A stretch of 56,850 nucleotides of DNA from assembly GCA_014804245.1 (NCBI GenBank), contig JAAVAE010000018.1:64976-121825 (forward strand), given 5' to 3'. Within the stretch, counting starts at the first letter, position 1, and each line of letters begins with the position of its first letter. The stretch comes from Lachnospiraceae bacterium. GTDB taxonomy: Bacteria; Bacillota; Clostridia; Lachnospirales; Lachnospiraceae. The notes beneath the pieces were generated by a model. That model was not told the origin of the DNA. It saw only the letters and a list, made by a program, of their open reading frames with translations, and ran no database searches. Made by a program: the position numbers and the translations under genes. This document shows, one piece after another, positions 49,412 through 56,850 of this stretch.

Positions 49412-51502
49412 ATGAAACAGATTTTTTTATGTGTCCTTTCATTGTCCCTGTCAGGCGCTTTGACCGGGGCAGTGATTTTAATGATACGTCCCTTTACCAG
49501 AAAGTTCTTTTCTAAAAGCTGGAATTATTATATCTGGCTACTGTTGGTGGCAAGACTGTTGATTCCAGTCCATGTGGACATGGGTTTTTCAAGTTTTATT
49601 ACATCCAGTATGACACAGGCGCAGGAAAAGAAGACGCAGGATGGCATGCCGGAAGTTGTAGATGCAGAACTTTTAACGGAAGGTCTGCAAGAGACGGAAC
49701 CAATTGGGGATGTTTTTAAGACACCCTCCTTACAGGAAGAGAGTCTGAAAAGGACGGTTCCTCCGCTGATGGACTGGGGGATTGTGGCGGGGACGGTGTG
49801 GATTTTAGGAGCCGCGATCAGTTTCTTTATAAAAATCGGAAATTACAGGCGTTTTATGGTCAGTGTCAGAAAGGAATGTGAACCGGTTTCTGATCGGCGT
49901 GTGTATGCGACAGCGGAGAATTTATGTGCCATGCTTCATATAGATCATAAACCCCGACTCTATGAAAGCAAGGCGGTTTCGGGACCAATTACTGTAGGGA
50001 TGTGGAGAACAGCAATCGTGCTTCCCTTGGATAGGGGGGATTTAGAGCAGCTTCCGCTTATACTCCATCATGAGTTGGTTCATGTGAAGAGAAGAGATTT
50101 ATGGTATAAATGGCTGTATCAGATTTTGCTTTGCATTCACTGGTTCAATCCCGTCCTTTATCTGATTGGCAGGAAGCTGAATATTGACTGTGAACTTGCC
50201 TGCGACGAGGCTGTACTTGGAGTGCTGACACAGGAAGGAAAAAGAGCTTACGGAAATATTCTTTTGGACGCAGCACAGCGAAATATCAGTGCAGGCAGGA
50301 ATATTCCTTCGGTGACGTTACTTGAACGCAAAGAAGACCTAAAGGATCGTCTGAAAGGAATCCTTCAATATAAGAAGAAAAGCAGCATGAAGGCATTGCT
50401 TTCCTGCTGCATGGCGGTAGGATTGCTGTTTTTATCAGCATGCGGAAGTATACAGCTTTCTTCGGATGTAATGGAAGATGATGCAAATGCGGAAGAGCGG
50501 TCCTCATTCTGGGATGGGGCGGAGGAATGGATGAACTGGGGAATGACTAGTAGTTTCCTGGACGGCACACCTTCGATTGACCAAAATGGAGAAGCATGGC
50601 AGGTGTATGATGACGATGAGATGATTGCAGGTGAGGATATCGAGGATCAGTGGCGTATGTATTCTTATATGGGTGGAAAAAGGATAGAATGCAAGGGGAT
50701 GTTCTTAAACGGTGCCGCCACGGTTCTGGTCGTCAATACTGCCAAGGATATGGATATTGAGGTGAATTCGGTATTCAAGGTGCTGGATGGAAGGTTCAAG
50801 CTTGTTTATGTTGACCCGCAAGGCGAGGTAACGGTTATCAATGATGCAGGTCAGAAAAGTTCCATTCCAATCACTATGAAGACAGGAAGAAATGTGATTA
50901 AACTGGTGGGGCAGGAAGGAAAGATAGAATACCTGAAAGTCAACTATTCCGGTCTGCGGGAGAAAGAACTTGAAAGCATATATTATTCTGAGGAAGATGA
51001 AAAAACTGCTTATATAAAAGCGGATATACAGGCAGGAATCGCGGACAAGGATACAATCATGGAGTACCTATATTACCTGGATGCTGAAGACATCAGCCAG
51101 GCACTTGCAGTACTATTAAAAAAGGGAGAGGAACTAAGCTTAGATGAACTATATGATCTGCTTATCTATTCCGATTCAAAATTATCCGGCAGATATCTGC
51201 TGGAAGCGATAAAGAACGGAGAAACCGAGCCGTTAAGTGAAACGGAAATATCGGAAATCAAATACTATCTGGAAGAAGAAAGCCTTTCCGGACTGCTTGA
51301 AGAAATGAACGGCAACCTCTCCTTTGACCTATTATACGACTGTGCGCCTTATCTGGATAACAGCAGTCTTGAAAAAATCACAAGACAATATCTGGAGGCA
51401 GGAGGAGAGTTCACGGAATTCCAGTGGAATAAACTGTCGGCTTATCTGAAGGAAGATGCAATTACAGATTTAAAGCCTTTGAAACCGCTGAAACCTATCT
51501 AG
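49412..51502 (+). CDS. BlaR1-like M56 membrane metalloprotease with atypical sensor
   Basis: A 696-residue protein. Four membrane spans in about 1-345 enclose the M56 zinc site HHELVHVKRRD (HExxH near residue 218), with the second ligand region CELACDEAVLG. The fourth span (about 325-345, LLFLSACGS) even resembles a lipobox. The external part (346-696) has no penicillin-binding SxxK/KTG fold. Instead it shows a beta-rich region (about 400-540) and about five tandem helical repeats of about 30 residues (YYLDAEDISQALAVLLKKG-type, about 545-690), ending in a KPLKPLKP tail. It should cleave the BlaI-type partner in response to an unknown signal. Start 49412 has GGAG nine bases upstream. Confidence 0.85.
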   Translation: MKQIFLCVLSLSLSGALTGAVILMIRPFTRKFFSKSWNYYIWLLLVARLLIPVHVDMGFSSFITSSMTQAQEKKTQDGMPEVVDAELLTEGLQETEPIGDVFKTPSLQEESLKRTVPPLMDWGIVAGTVWILGAAISFFIKIGNYRRFMVSVRKECEPVSDRRVYATAENLCAMLHIDHKPRLYESKAVSGPITVGMWRTAIVLPLDRGDLEQLPLILHHELVHVKRRDLWYKWLYQILLCIHWFNPVLYLIGRKLNIDCELACDEAVLGVLTQEGKRAYGNILLDAAQRNISAGRNIPSVTLLERKEDLKDRLKGILQYKKKSSMKALLSCCMAVGLLFLSACGSIQLSSDVMEDDANAEERSSFWDGAEEWMNWGMTSSFLDGTPSIDQNGEAWQVYDDDEMIAGEDIEDQWRMYSYMGGKRIECKGMFLNGAATVLVVNTAKDMDIEVNSVFKVLDGRFKLVYVDPQGEVTVINDAGQKSSIPITMKTGRNVIKLVGQEGKIEYLKVNYSGLREKELESIYYSEEDEKTAYIKADIQAGIADKDTIMEYLYYLDAEDISQALAVLLKKGEELSLDELYDLLIYSDSKLSGRYLLEAIKNGETEPLSETEISEIKYYLEEESLSGLLEEMNGNLSFDLLYDCAPYLDNSSLEKITRQYLEAGGEFTEFQWNKLSAYLKEDAITDLKPLKPLKPI

Positions 51503-51511
51503 TGTTTTATT

Positions 51512-51778
51512 GTTACTTTTCACGGGTTGGTCAGAGCTGTGCTTTGGCTACCTGGTGAAAAAGAAAAATAGTGAACATTGTGTTACACTTTGCAGGCTAG
51601 CCAGCAACGTAGCACAGGACAGGTTAATATACCATAAGGAGTCCCTATAAAAACGTCAGCGCTTGGCGAGGTTCCTCACGGGCCTAGCGTCTGTTACGTT
51701 TTTATGGAGCGGGAGCGCGACGACGTTGGTATATTAACCTGTCCTGTGCGGACTAATGCCTACCCCATAAAAAGTAAC
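51512..51778 (+). repeat. Structured intergenic element, copy 2
   Basis: About 267 bases homologous to 7164-7418. The closing arms are GTTACTTTT (51512-51520) and AAAAGTAAC (51770-51778), exact complements. The 23-bp stem (51612-51634 with 51727-51749) is perfect here. Compared with copy 1, one pair is swapped (A-T to T-A), a mismatch is repaired, and one inner G-C pair becomes G-U, so pairing is kept. It begins ten bases after the M56 gene and ends three bases before a terminator unlike that of copy 1. Confidence 0.75.
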
Positions 51779-51780
51779 CA

Positions 51781-51820
51781 AAAGAAATGCCCTTAGTACT
51801 GGTAAAGGCATTTCTTTTTT
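51781..51820 (+). terminator. Terminator directly after structured element copy 2
   Basis: AAAGAAATGCC (51781-51791) pairs with GGCATTTCTTT (from 51808), and a run of T follows. It precedes a weak dnaE promoter, TTGTTA (51819) and TAGATA (51843) with an 18-base spacer. Confidence 0.75.
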
Positions 51821-51868
51821 GTTAAAATTAATCTGTATGCGGTAGATACATAAGAATGGAGGTTCACG

Positions 51869-54800
51869 ATGGCATTTGCACATCTCCACGTCCACACAGA
51901 ATACAGTCTGTTAGACGGTTCCAATAAAATAAAAGAATATGTAAAGCGGGTGAAGGAACTTGGCATGGACAGCGCCGCCATCACGGATCATGGCGTCATG
52001 TACGGCGTGATCGACTTCTACAAGGCATGTAAGGAAGAAGGAATAAAGCCCATCTTAGGATGTGAGATTTATGTGGCGCCCAATTCCCGTTTTGATAAAG
52101 AACTGACAGGAGGAGAGGACCGATATTATCATCTTGTCCTTTTGGCGGAGAACAATACAGGTTACGATAATTTGATGAAGATCGTAAGCCGCGGGTTTAC
52201 GGAAGGGTATTATTACAAGCCCCGTGTAGATATGGAACTGCTGCGGGAGAACCACGAGGGAATCATTGCCCTGTCCGCCTGTCTGGCAGGAGAGGTACAG
52301 CGGTATATTCAGAAGGGACTTGTGGAGGAAGCCAAAAAAGCGGCATTGAAATATCAGGACTGCTTTGGAGAAGGCAACTTTTTTCTGGAATTGCAGGATC
52401 ATGGTCTGCCGGAGCAGAGAATGGTAAATACCACCCTTCTTCAGATGAGTAAAGAACTGAATATCCCGTTGGTTGCAACCAACGACGTTCATTATACGTA
52501 CGCTGACGATGTAAAGCCCCACGACATCCTGCTCTGCTTACAGACCGGCAAAAAGCTGGCGGATGAAGACAGGATGCGCTATGAGGGCGGTCAGTATTAT
52601 GTCAAGAGCGAAGAGGAGATGAAAGGTCTTTTCCCCTATGCATGGGAGGCTGTGGAGAATACCCAGCGCATTGCGGACCGCTGTCATGTGGAGATTGAAT
52701 TCGGAGTTACCAAACTCCCTCACTTTGAAGTGCCGGAAGGATATGATTCCTGGACTTATTTAAATAAGCTTTGTTATGACGGATTAATAGAGCGATACGG
52801 AGAAGACGAGAATGCGCCTGCCGGGGATACCGGGCAGACTTTGAAAGAGCGCCTTGATTATGAGCTGAATGTAATCAAGACCATGGGATATGTGGATTAT
52901 TTCCTGATTGTATGGGACTTTATCAATTATTCCAAAAACAATGGCATCATGGTAGGACCCGGGAGGGGATCCGCGGCGGGGAGTATCGTATCCTATGCCT
53001 TGAAAATCACCAATATCGATCCTATCAAATATAATCTGCTGTTCGAGCGTTTCCTGAACCCTGAACGTGTATCCATGCCGGATATCGATATTGACTTCTG
53101 CTTCGAAAGACGGCAGGAGGTCATTGATTATGTGAGCCGGAAATACGGATCCGAAAAAGTGGTGCAGATCGTTACGTTTGGTACCTTGGCGGCTAAGGGA
53201 GTCATCAGGGATGTGGGAAGAGTCATGGACCTGCCCTATGCCTATGTGGATTCTCTGGCAAAGATGATACCAAATGAATTGAACATTACCATAGACAGAG
53301 CACTTCAGATTAATCCGGAGCTGCGGAAAATGTATGAGAGCGACCCCCAGGTGAAGGAACTGATCGACATGAGCAAACGTTTGGAGGGACTTCCAAGGCA
53401 TACCTCCATGCATGCTGCCGGTGTAGTAATCTGTTCAAGACCTGCGGAGGAGTTGGTGCCTTTATCGAGGGGAGCGGACGGCTCCATCACTACCCAGTTT
53501 ACGATGACAACCATTGAGGAACTGGGGCTTCTTAAAATGGACTTCCTCGGTCTGCGCACGCTGACGGTGCTTCGGGATGCGGTGGCGCTGGTGGAAAAGG
53601 GAAAAGGCATTCACATTGACATTGATCACATTGATTTTGATGATAAAAAGGTTTTGGCTTCCATCGGCACCGGGCGGACAGACGGTGTGTTCCAGCTTGA
53701 AAGCGGCGGTATGAAGAGCTTTATGAAGGAACTGAAACCGAGGAATCTGGAGGATATCATTGCGGGGATTTCGCTGTACCGTCCGGGACCTATGGACTTT
53801 ATTCCCAAATATATCAAAGGAAAAAGTAATTCTGATGCAATTACCTATTCCTGCCCGCAGTTAGAGCCGATTTTATCCGCCACCTATGGCTGTATCGTAT
53901 ATCAGGAACAGGTTATGCAGATTGTCCGCGATTTAGGCGGATATACCCTTGGACGAAGCGATCTTGTGCGCCGAGCCATGAGCAAGAAAAAGCAGTCGGT
54001 GATGGAGAAGGAGCGTGCCAACTTTATTTATGGAAATAAAGAGGAAGGGGTTCCGGGCTGCGCGGCAAATGGAATTTCTGAGAAAGTAGCCTCTCAGATT
54101 TATGATGATATGATGGACTTTGCAAAATATGCTTTCAACAAGTCCCACGCGGCATGTTATGCGGTGGTGGCATACCAGACCGCATATCTGAAATACTATT
54201 ATCCGGTAGAGTTCATGGCGGCGCTTATGACCTCTGTCATTGATAATCCAAGTAAAGTGGCGGAATATATCATGGTCTGCCGGAATATGGGAATCACCAT
54301 TCTCCCGCCGGATATCAATCAGGGGGAAAGCGGATTCTCCGTAAATGAGAATTCCATCCGCTACGCATTGACTGCCATTAAGAGTGTGGGAAGACCGGTA
54401 ATCGAGGCTGTGGTTGAAGAGCGGAGGATACGGGGGGCCTACACGAATCTTAAAGATTTCATCACCAGGGTTTCGGATAAAGATGTAAACAAAAAGGCAA
54501 TTGAGAACTTCATTAAGGCAGGCGCCTTTGACAGTCTTCCCGGAACCAGAAAGCAGTTCATGAGCGCCTATATACAGATTATGGACAGCATTGCTCATGA
54601 TAAGAAGAACAACATGGCAGGACAGATGAGTCTGTTTGATTTAGTGGACGAAGACCAGAAAGAAGAATATGATGTGAAGCTTCCGGAGGTAGGGGAGTAT
54701 TCCAAGGAAATGGTGCTTGCTTTTGAAAAAGAAGTGCTTGGAGTCTACATCAGCGGTCATCCTTTAGAGGAGCAGGAAGAACTCTGGAAAAAGGGAATTA

Positions 54801-55360
54801 CCAACACCACGGCGGATTTCTTTTTAAATGAGGAGAGCAATGAGACGGCGGTAAAAGATAACGCCACAGCAGTAATCGGCGGTATGATTGCAGATAAAAG
54901 GATCAAGTACACCAAGAATGATAAGATTATGGCATTTCTGCAGGTGGAAGATCTTCTGGGCAGTGTGGAGGTCATTGTCTTTCCCAGGGATTATGAGAGA
55001 AACAGCGAAAAACTGGTGGAGGACAACAAGGTCTTTATCAGGGGGAGGGTATCCCTTGAGGAAGATAAGGACGGGAAGCTGATCTGTGAAAAAATCACGG
55101 CTTTTGATGAAATTCCGAGAAAACTGTGGATCAAGTTTAGGACAAAAGAGGAATATGATCAAAAGGCGGAGGAACTGCTTGCAACGCTGGCGGATTCAGA
55201 CGGAAATGACAGTGTCGTTCTCTATATAGAAGAAATGAAAGCCATGAAAAAACTCCCTCCCAACAGAAATGTTTGTGCAGATGATGCTCTTTTTTCACAA
55301 TTAAGTGAAAAATACGGTAAAGAAAATATAAAAATAGTCTGGGACGTGAAAAGGGATTGA
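51869..55360 (+). CDS. dnaE: DNA polymerase III subunit alpha
   Basis: A 1163-residue replicative polymerase of the DnaE type. The PHP domain opens the protein (FAHLHVHTEYSLLDG, TDHGVMYGV), the palm carries VGPGRGSAAGS and the catalytic PDIDIDF, the fingers run through HAAGVVIC, SLYRPGPM, VYQEQVM and FNKSHAACYA, and the C-terminal region has helix-hairpin-helix and OB parts (VIGGMIADKRIKYTKNDK). A QMSLFDL motif (near residue 918) fits clamp binding. PHP residues appear intact. AATGGAGG precedes the ATG. pfkA follows 54 bases later in the same direction, probably in one transcript. Confidence 0.97.
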   Translation: MAFAHLHVHTEYSLLDGSNKIKEYVKRVKELGMDSAAITDHGVMYGVIDFYKACKEEGIKPILGCEIYVAPNSRFDKELTGGEDRYYHLVLLAENNTGYDNLMKIVSRGFTEGYYYKPRVDMELLRENHEGIIALSACLAGEVQRYIQKGLVEEAKKAALKYQDCFGEGNFFLELQDHGLPEQRMVNTTLLQMSKELNIPLVATNDVHYTYADDVKPHDILLCLQTGKKLADEDRMRYEGGQYYVKSEEEMKGLFPYAWEAVENTQRIADRCHVEIEFGVTKLPHFEVPEGYDSWTYLNKLCYDGLIERYGEDENAPAGDTGQTLKERLDYELNVIKTMGYVDYFLIVWDFINYSKNNGIMVGPGRGSAAGSIVSYALKITNIDPIKYNLLFERFLNPERVSMPDIDIDFCFERRQEVIDYVSRKYGSEKVVQIVTFGTLAAKGVIRDVGRVMDLPYAYVDSLAKMIPNELNITIDRALQINPELRKMYESDPQVKELIDMSKRLEGLPRHTSMHAAGVVICSRPAEELVPLSRGADGSITTQFTMTTIEELGLLKMDFLGLRTLTVLRDAVALVEKGKGIHIDIDHIDFDDKKVLASIGTGRTDGVFQLESGGMKSFMKELKPRNLEDIIAGISLYRPGPMDFIPKYIKGKSNSDAITYSCPQLEPILSATYGCIVYQEQVMQIVRDLGGYTLGRSDLVRRAMSKKKQSVMEKERANFIYGNKEEGVPGCAANGISEKVASQIYDDMMDFAKYAFNKSHAACYAVVAYQTAYLKYYYPVEFMAALMTSVIDNPSKVAEYIMVCRNMGITILPPDINQGESGFSVNENSIRYALTAIKSVGRPVIEAVVEERRIRGAYTNLKDFITRVSDKDVNKKAIENFIKAGAFDSLPGTRKQFMSAYIQIMDSIAHDKKNNMAGQMSLFDLVDEDQKEEYDVKLPEVGEYSKEMVLAFEKEVLGVYISGHPLEEQEELWKKGITNTTADFFLNEESNETAVKDNATAVIGGMIADKRIKYTKNDKIMAFLQVEDLLGSVEVIVFPRDYERNSEKLVEDNKVFIRGRVSLEEDKDGKLICEKITAFDEIPRKLWIKFRTKEEYDQKAEELLATLADSDGNDSVVLYIEEMKAMKKLPPNRNVCADDALFSQLSEKYGKENIKIVWDVKRD

Positions 55361-55414
55361 AAATGGCATAAAATGGGGGTAAAATAAACAACAAAGAAAG
55401 GATGGTACCTACTT

Positions 55415-56389
55415 ATGGCAAAAGAAATTAGAACCATCGGTGTTCTGACCAGCGGCGGTGATGCACCGGGAATGAATGCGGCAATTCGTGCCGTTGTGCG
55501 TAAGGCAATTGGAAATGGCGTAAAGGTAAAGGGCATCAAAAAAGGCTACCAGGGCCTTTTAAATGAAGAAATCGTAACTATGGAAAAAAAGGATGTTTCC
55601 GATACCATTCAGCGAGGCGGCACCATCTTGGGAACGGCACGCTGTCCGGAATTCAAGAATGAGGATGTCCAGGCGAGAGCGGCAGAAATCTGCCGGAAAC
55701 ACGGTATTGACGGCATGGTGGTAATCGGCGGCGACGGTTCCTACCGGGGAGCCCAGGCACTTGCCAGGCATGGTATCAACACCATAGGTCTTCCGGGAAC
55801 CATTGACTTAGATATTGCCTGTACAGAATACACGATTGGGTTTGACACAGCTATCAACACGGCTATGCAGGCGATCGATAAGGTAAGAGATACTTCATCA
55901 TCTCATGAACGCTGCAGTATCATTGAGGTTATGGGAAGAAATGCCGGATATATTGCACTGTGGTGCGGCGTGGCAAACGGTGCGGAGGATATTCTCCTGC
56001 CTGAAAGGTACGATTTCAATGAACAGAATATCATCAACAACATCATCAGCAACCGTAAGAGAGGCAAGACCCATCATATTATCGTAAATGCAGAGGGAAT
56101 CGGTCATTCCACATCCATGGCGAGAAGAATCGAAGCGGCAACCGGAATTGAGACGAGAGCTACGATTTTAGGTTACATGCAAAGAGGAGGTTCTCCTACC
56201 TGTAAGGATCGTTTCTATGCATCTATCATGGGGGCTTATGCTACAGACATTTTGTGTGAAGGTAAGAGCAACAGAGTTGTTGGATATAAAAAGGGAGAAT
56301 TTGTGGATTTTGATATTGAGGAAGCTTTAAATATGCAGAAGGAGATTCCGGAATATCAGTATCAGGTCAGCAGATTGTTATCACAGTAA
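55415..56389 (+). CDS. pfkA: ATP-dependent 6-phosphofructokinase
   Basis: A 324-residue glycolytic kinase. GVLTSGGDAPGMNAAIRAVV (ATP-binding loop), VIGGDGSYRGA, LPGTIDLDI (catalytic Asp pair), DTSSSHERC and MGRNAGYIAL are present, then GYMQRGGSPTCKDR near the allosteric site. The middle residue of TIDxD is Leu where E. coli has Asn, a variant also common in Clostridia. Glycine in GGDG supports ATP rather than pyrophosphate as donor. AAAGGATGG lies before the ATG. A terminator follows. Confidence 0.95.
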   Translation: MAKEIRTIGVLTSGGDAPGMNAAIRAVVRKAIGNGVKVKGIKKGYQGLLNEEIVTMEKKDVSDTIQRGGTILGTARCPEFKNEDVQARAAEICRKHGIDGMVVIGGDGSYRGAQALARHGINTIGLPGTIDLDIACTEYTIGFDTAINTAMQAIDKVRDTSSSHERCSIIEVMGRNAGYIALWCGVANGAEDILLPERYDFNEQNIINNIISNRKRGKTHHIIVNAEGIGHSTSMARRIEAATGIETRATILGYMQRGGSPTCKDRFYASIMGAYATDILCEGKSNRVVGYKKGEFVDFDIEEALNMQKEIPEYQYQVSRLLSQ

Positions 56390-56394
56390 TTGAT

Positions 56395-56416
56395 GCGCCG
56401 GCACTTGCCGGCGTTT
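56395..56416 (+). terminator. Terminator after pfkA
   Basis: CGCCGGC (56396-56402) and GCCGGCG (56407-56413) pair around ACTT and are followed by TTT. Confidence 0.75.
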
Positions 56417-56461
56417 GTCATGATATAGAATAATGGGAGTCGAGGACCGGGGAGATTTGAA

Positions 56462-56850
56462 ATGATTAGTAGTGTGGGAAATGGGCGGATTAAGCGGGTG
56501 GTGATGTTGCGGGATAAGAGCCGGGCTAGGAATAGGGAGGGGCTTTTTCTGGCGGAAGGGGTGAAGATGTTTGAGGAAGCGCCCCTGGATAGACTGCGGG
56601 AAGTGTATTGCGGTGAAGGGTTCTGGGAGCAGGTTCAGAATGGAGATGGAATTTATAAGGCGATAGGAGAGAAGCTGCGTGCCTGTAGGGAGCGGGGGAT
56701 TTTGGTTGAGCAGGTGTCGGAGGAGGTCTTGAAGCATGCATCGGATACGCAGACGCCTCAGGGGATTTTGTTTGTGATGGAGCAGCTTCGGTACTCTTTG
56801 GAGGATGTTGTGGAAAAGGCAGTGAGGAGAGAACGGGCGGAAGGAAGAGC
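56462..56850 (+). CDS. TrmH/SpoU-family RNA 2'-O-methyltransferase, N-terminal part (cut by window edge)
   Basis: An open frame from ATG 56462 runs to the window end (about 129 codons). It reads MISSVGNGRIKRVVMLRDKS, RNREGLFLAEGVKMFEEAP and SDTQTPQGILFVM. These match the substrate-binding domain and the T-x-TPQG phrase just before the SPOUT methyltransferase fold in 23S rRNA 2'-O-methyltransferases. The SAM-binding knot is beyond the window. GGGGAG lies about eight bases before the start. It is the usual neighbour of pfkA in related Clostridia. Confidence 0.82.
   Translation, partial: MISSVGNGRIKRVVMLRDKSRARNREGLFLAEGVKMFEEAPLDRLREVYCGEGFWEQVQNGDGIYKAIGEKLRACRERGILVEQVSEEVLKHASDTQTPQGILFVMEQLRYSLEDVVEKAVRRERAEGR

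Noticed and set aside
52784-53413. Minus-strand open frame (209 codons) inside dnaE
   Set aside because: Antisense of a conserved polymerase region; no family features.

Overview
The window looks like a chromosomal segment of a low-to-mid GC, Gram-positive anaerobe of the Clostridia, most likely a gut-type Lachnospiraceae. This rests on gene content and style: an anaerobic ribonucleotide reductase start, agr-type signalling with LytTR regulators, a SAM-I riboswitch on metK, BlaI/M56 regulation, a LysM-GH18 hydrolase, a dnaE-pfkA-rRNA methyltransferase order, and AGGAGG-type ribosome binding sites throughout. No rRNA, tRNA, integrase, transposase, phage gene or CRISPR array was seen.

Layout. 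1-230: 5' end of nrdD (minus strand). 517-4996: an agr-like quorum-sensing locus holding two LytTR response regulators, an XRE regulator, an AgrC-like kinase, a 49-residue AgrD-type pre-peptide overlapping agrB, and agrB. 5176-6516: an HTH plus compact HipA-like kinase module, then a DJ-1/PfpI protein. 7164-7418: a structured intergenic element that recurs at 51512-51778. 7546-19805: an eleven-gene, one-direction exopolysaccharide operon (glycosyltransferases, priming phosphotransferase, Wzz-like copolymerase, EpsG-type polymerase, GT-C membrane transferase), followed by an HTH membrane protein and pseB. 22152-31775: mixed housekeeping and accessory genes (M19 dipeptidase, AraC/GyrI regulator, decayed gene remnants, Nudix, Tim44-like membrane protein, LysM-GH18, GGDEF, UDP-sugar pyrophosphorylase, galE). 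31837-36632: an ABC transporter of the lantibiotic-immunity type opposite a two-component system. 36636-45931: hemolysin III, small alarmone synthetase, tail-anchored coiled-coil protein, flavin reductase, dinB, M23 endopeptidase, murA, HD-GYP. 46111-56850: SAM riboswitch-metK, zinc-ribbon/TPR protein, BlaI-M56 pair, dnaE, pfkA and the start of a TrmH/SpoU methyltransferase.

How the parts fit. The agr locus can make, export and sense a cyclic peptide. A 12-bp direct repeat with 22-bp periodicity just upstream of the agrD promoter looks like the LytTR activation site. The polysaccharide operon, pseB, galE and the UDP-sugar pyrophosphorylase together supply and assemble a surface glycan, although no Wzx flippase is in the window. 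Envelope-stress systems (BlaI-M56, the LanFEG/RK-type module), M23 and murA form a cell-wall theme in the right half.

The observations most worth follow-up are the two-copy structured element (23-bp stem with a compensatory base-pair change between copies, each copy directly followed by a different terminator), the agrD promoter repeats and predicted peptide, the M56 sensor with tandem helical repeats in place of a penicillin-binding domain, and the HTH-HipA module whose promoter spacer is a perfect palindrome and whose mRNA may be nearly leaderless.
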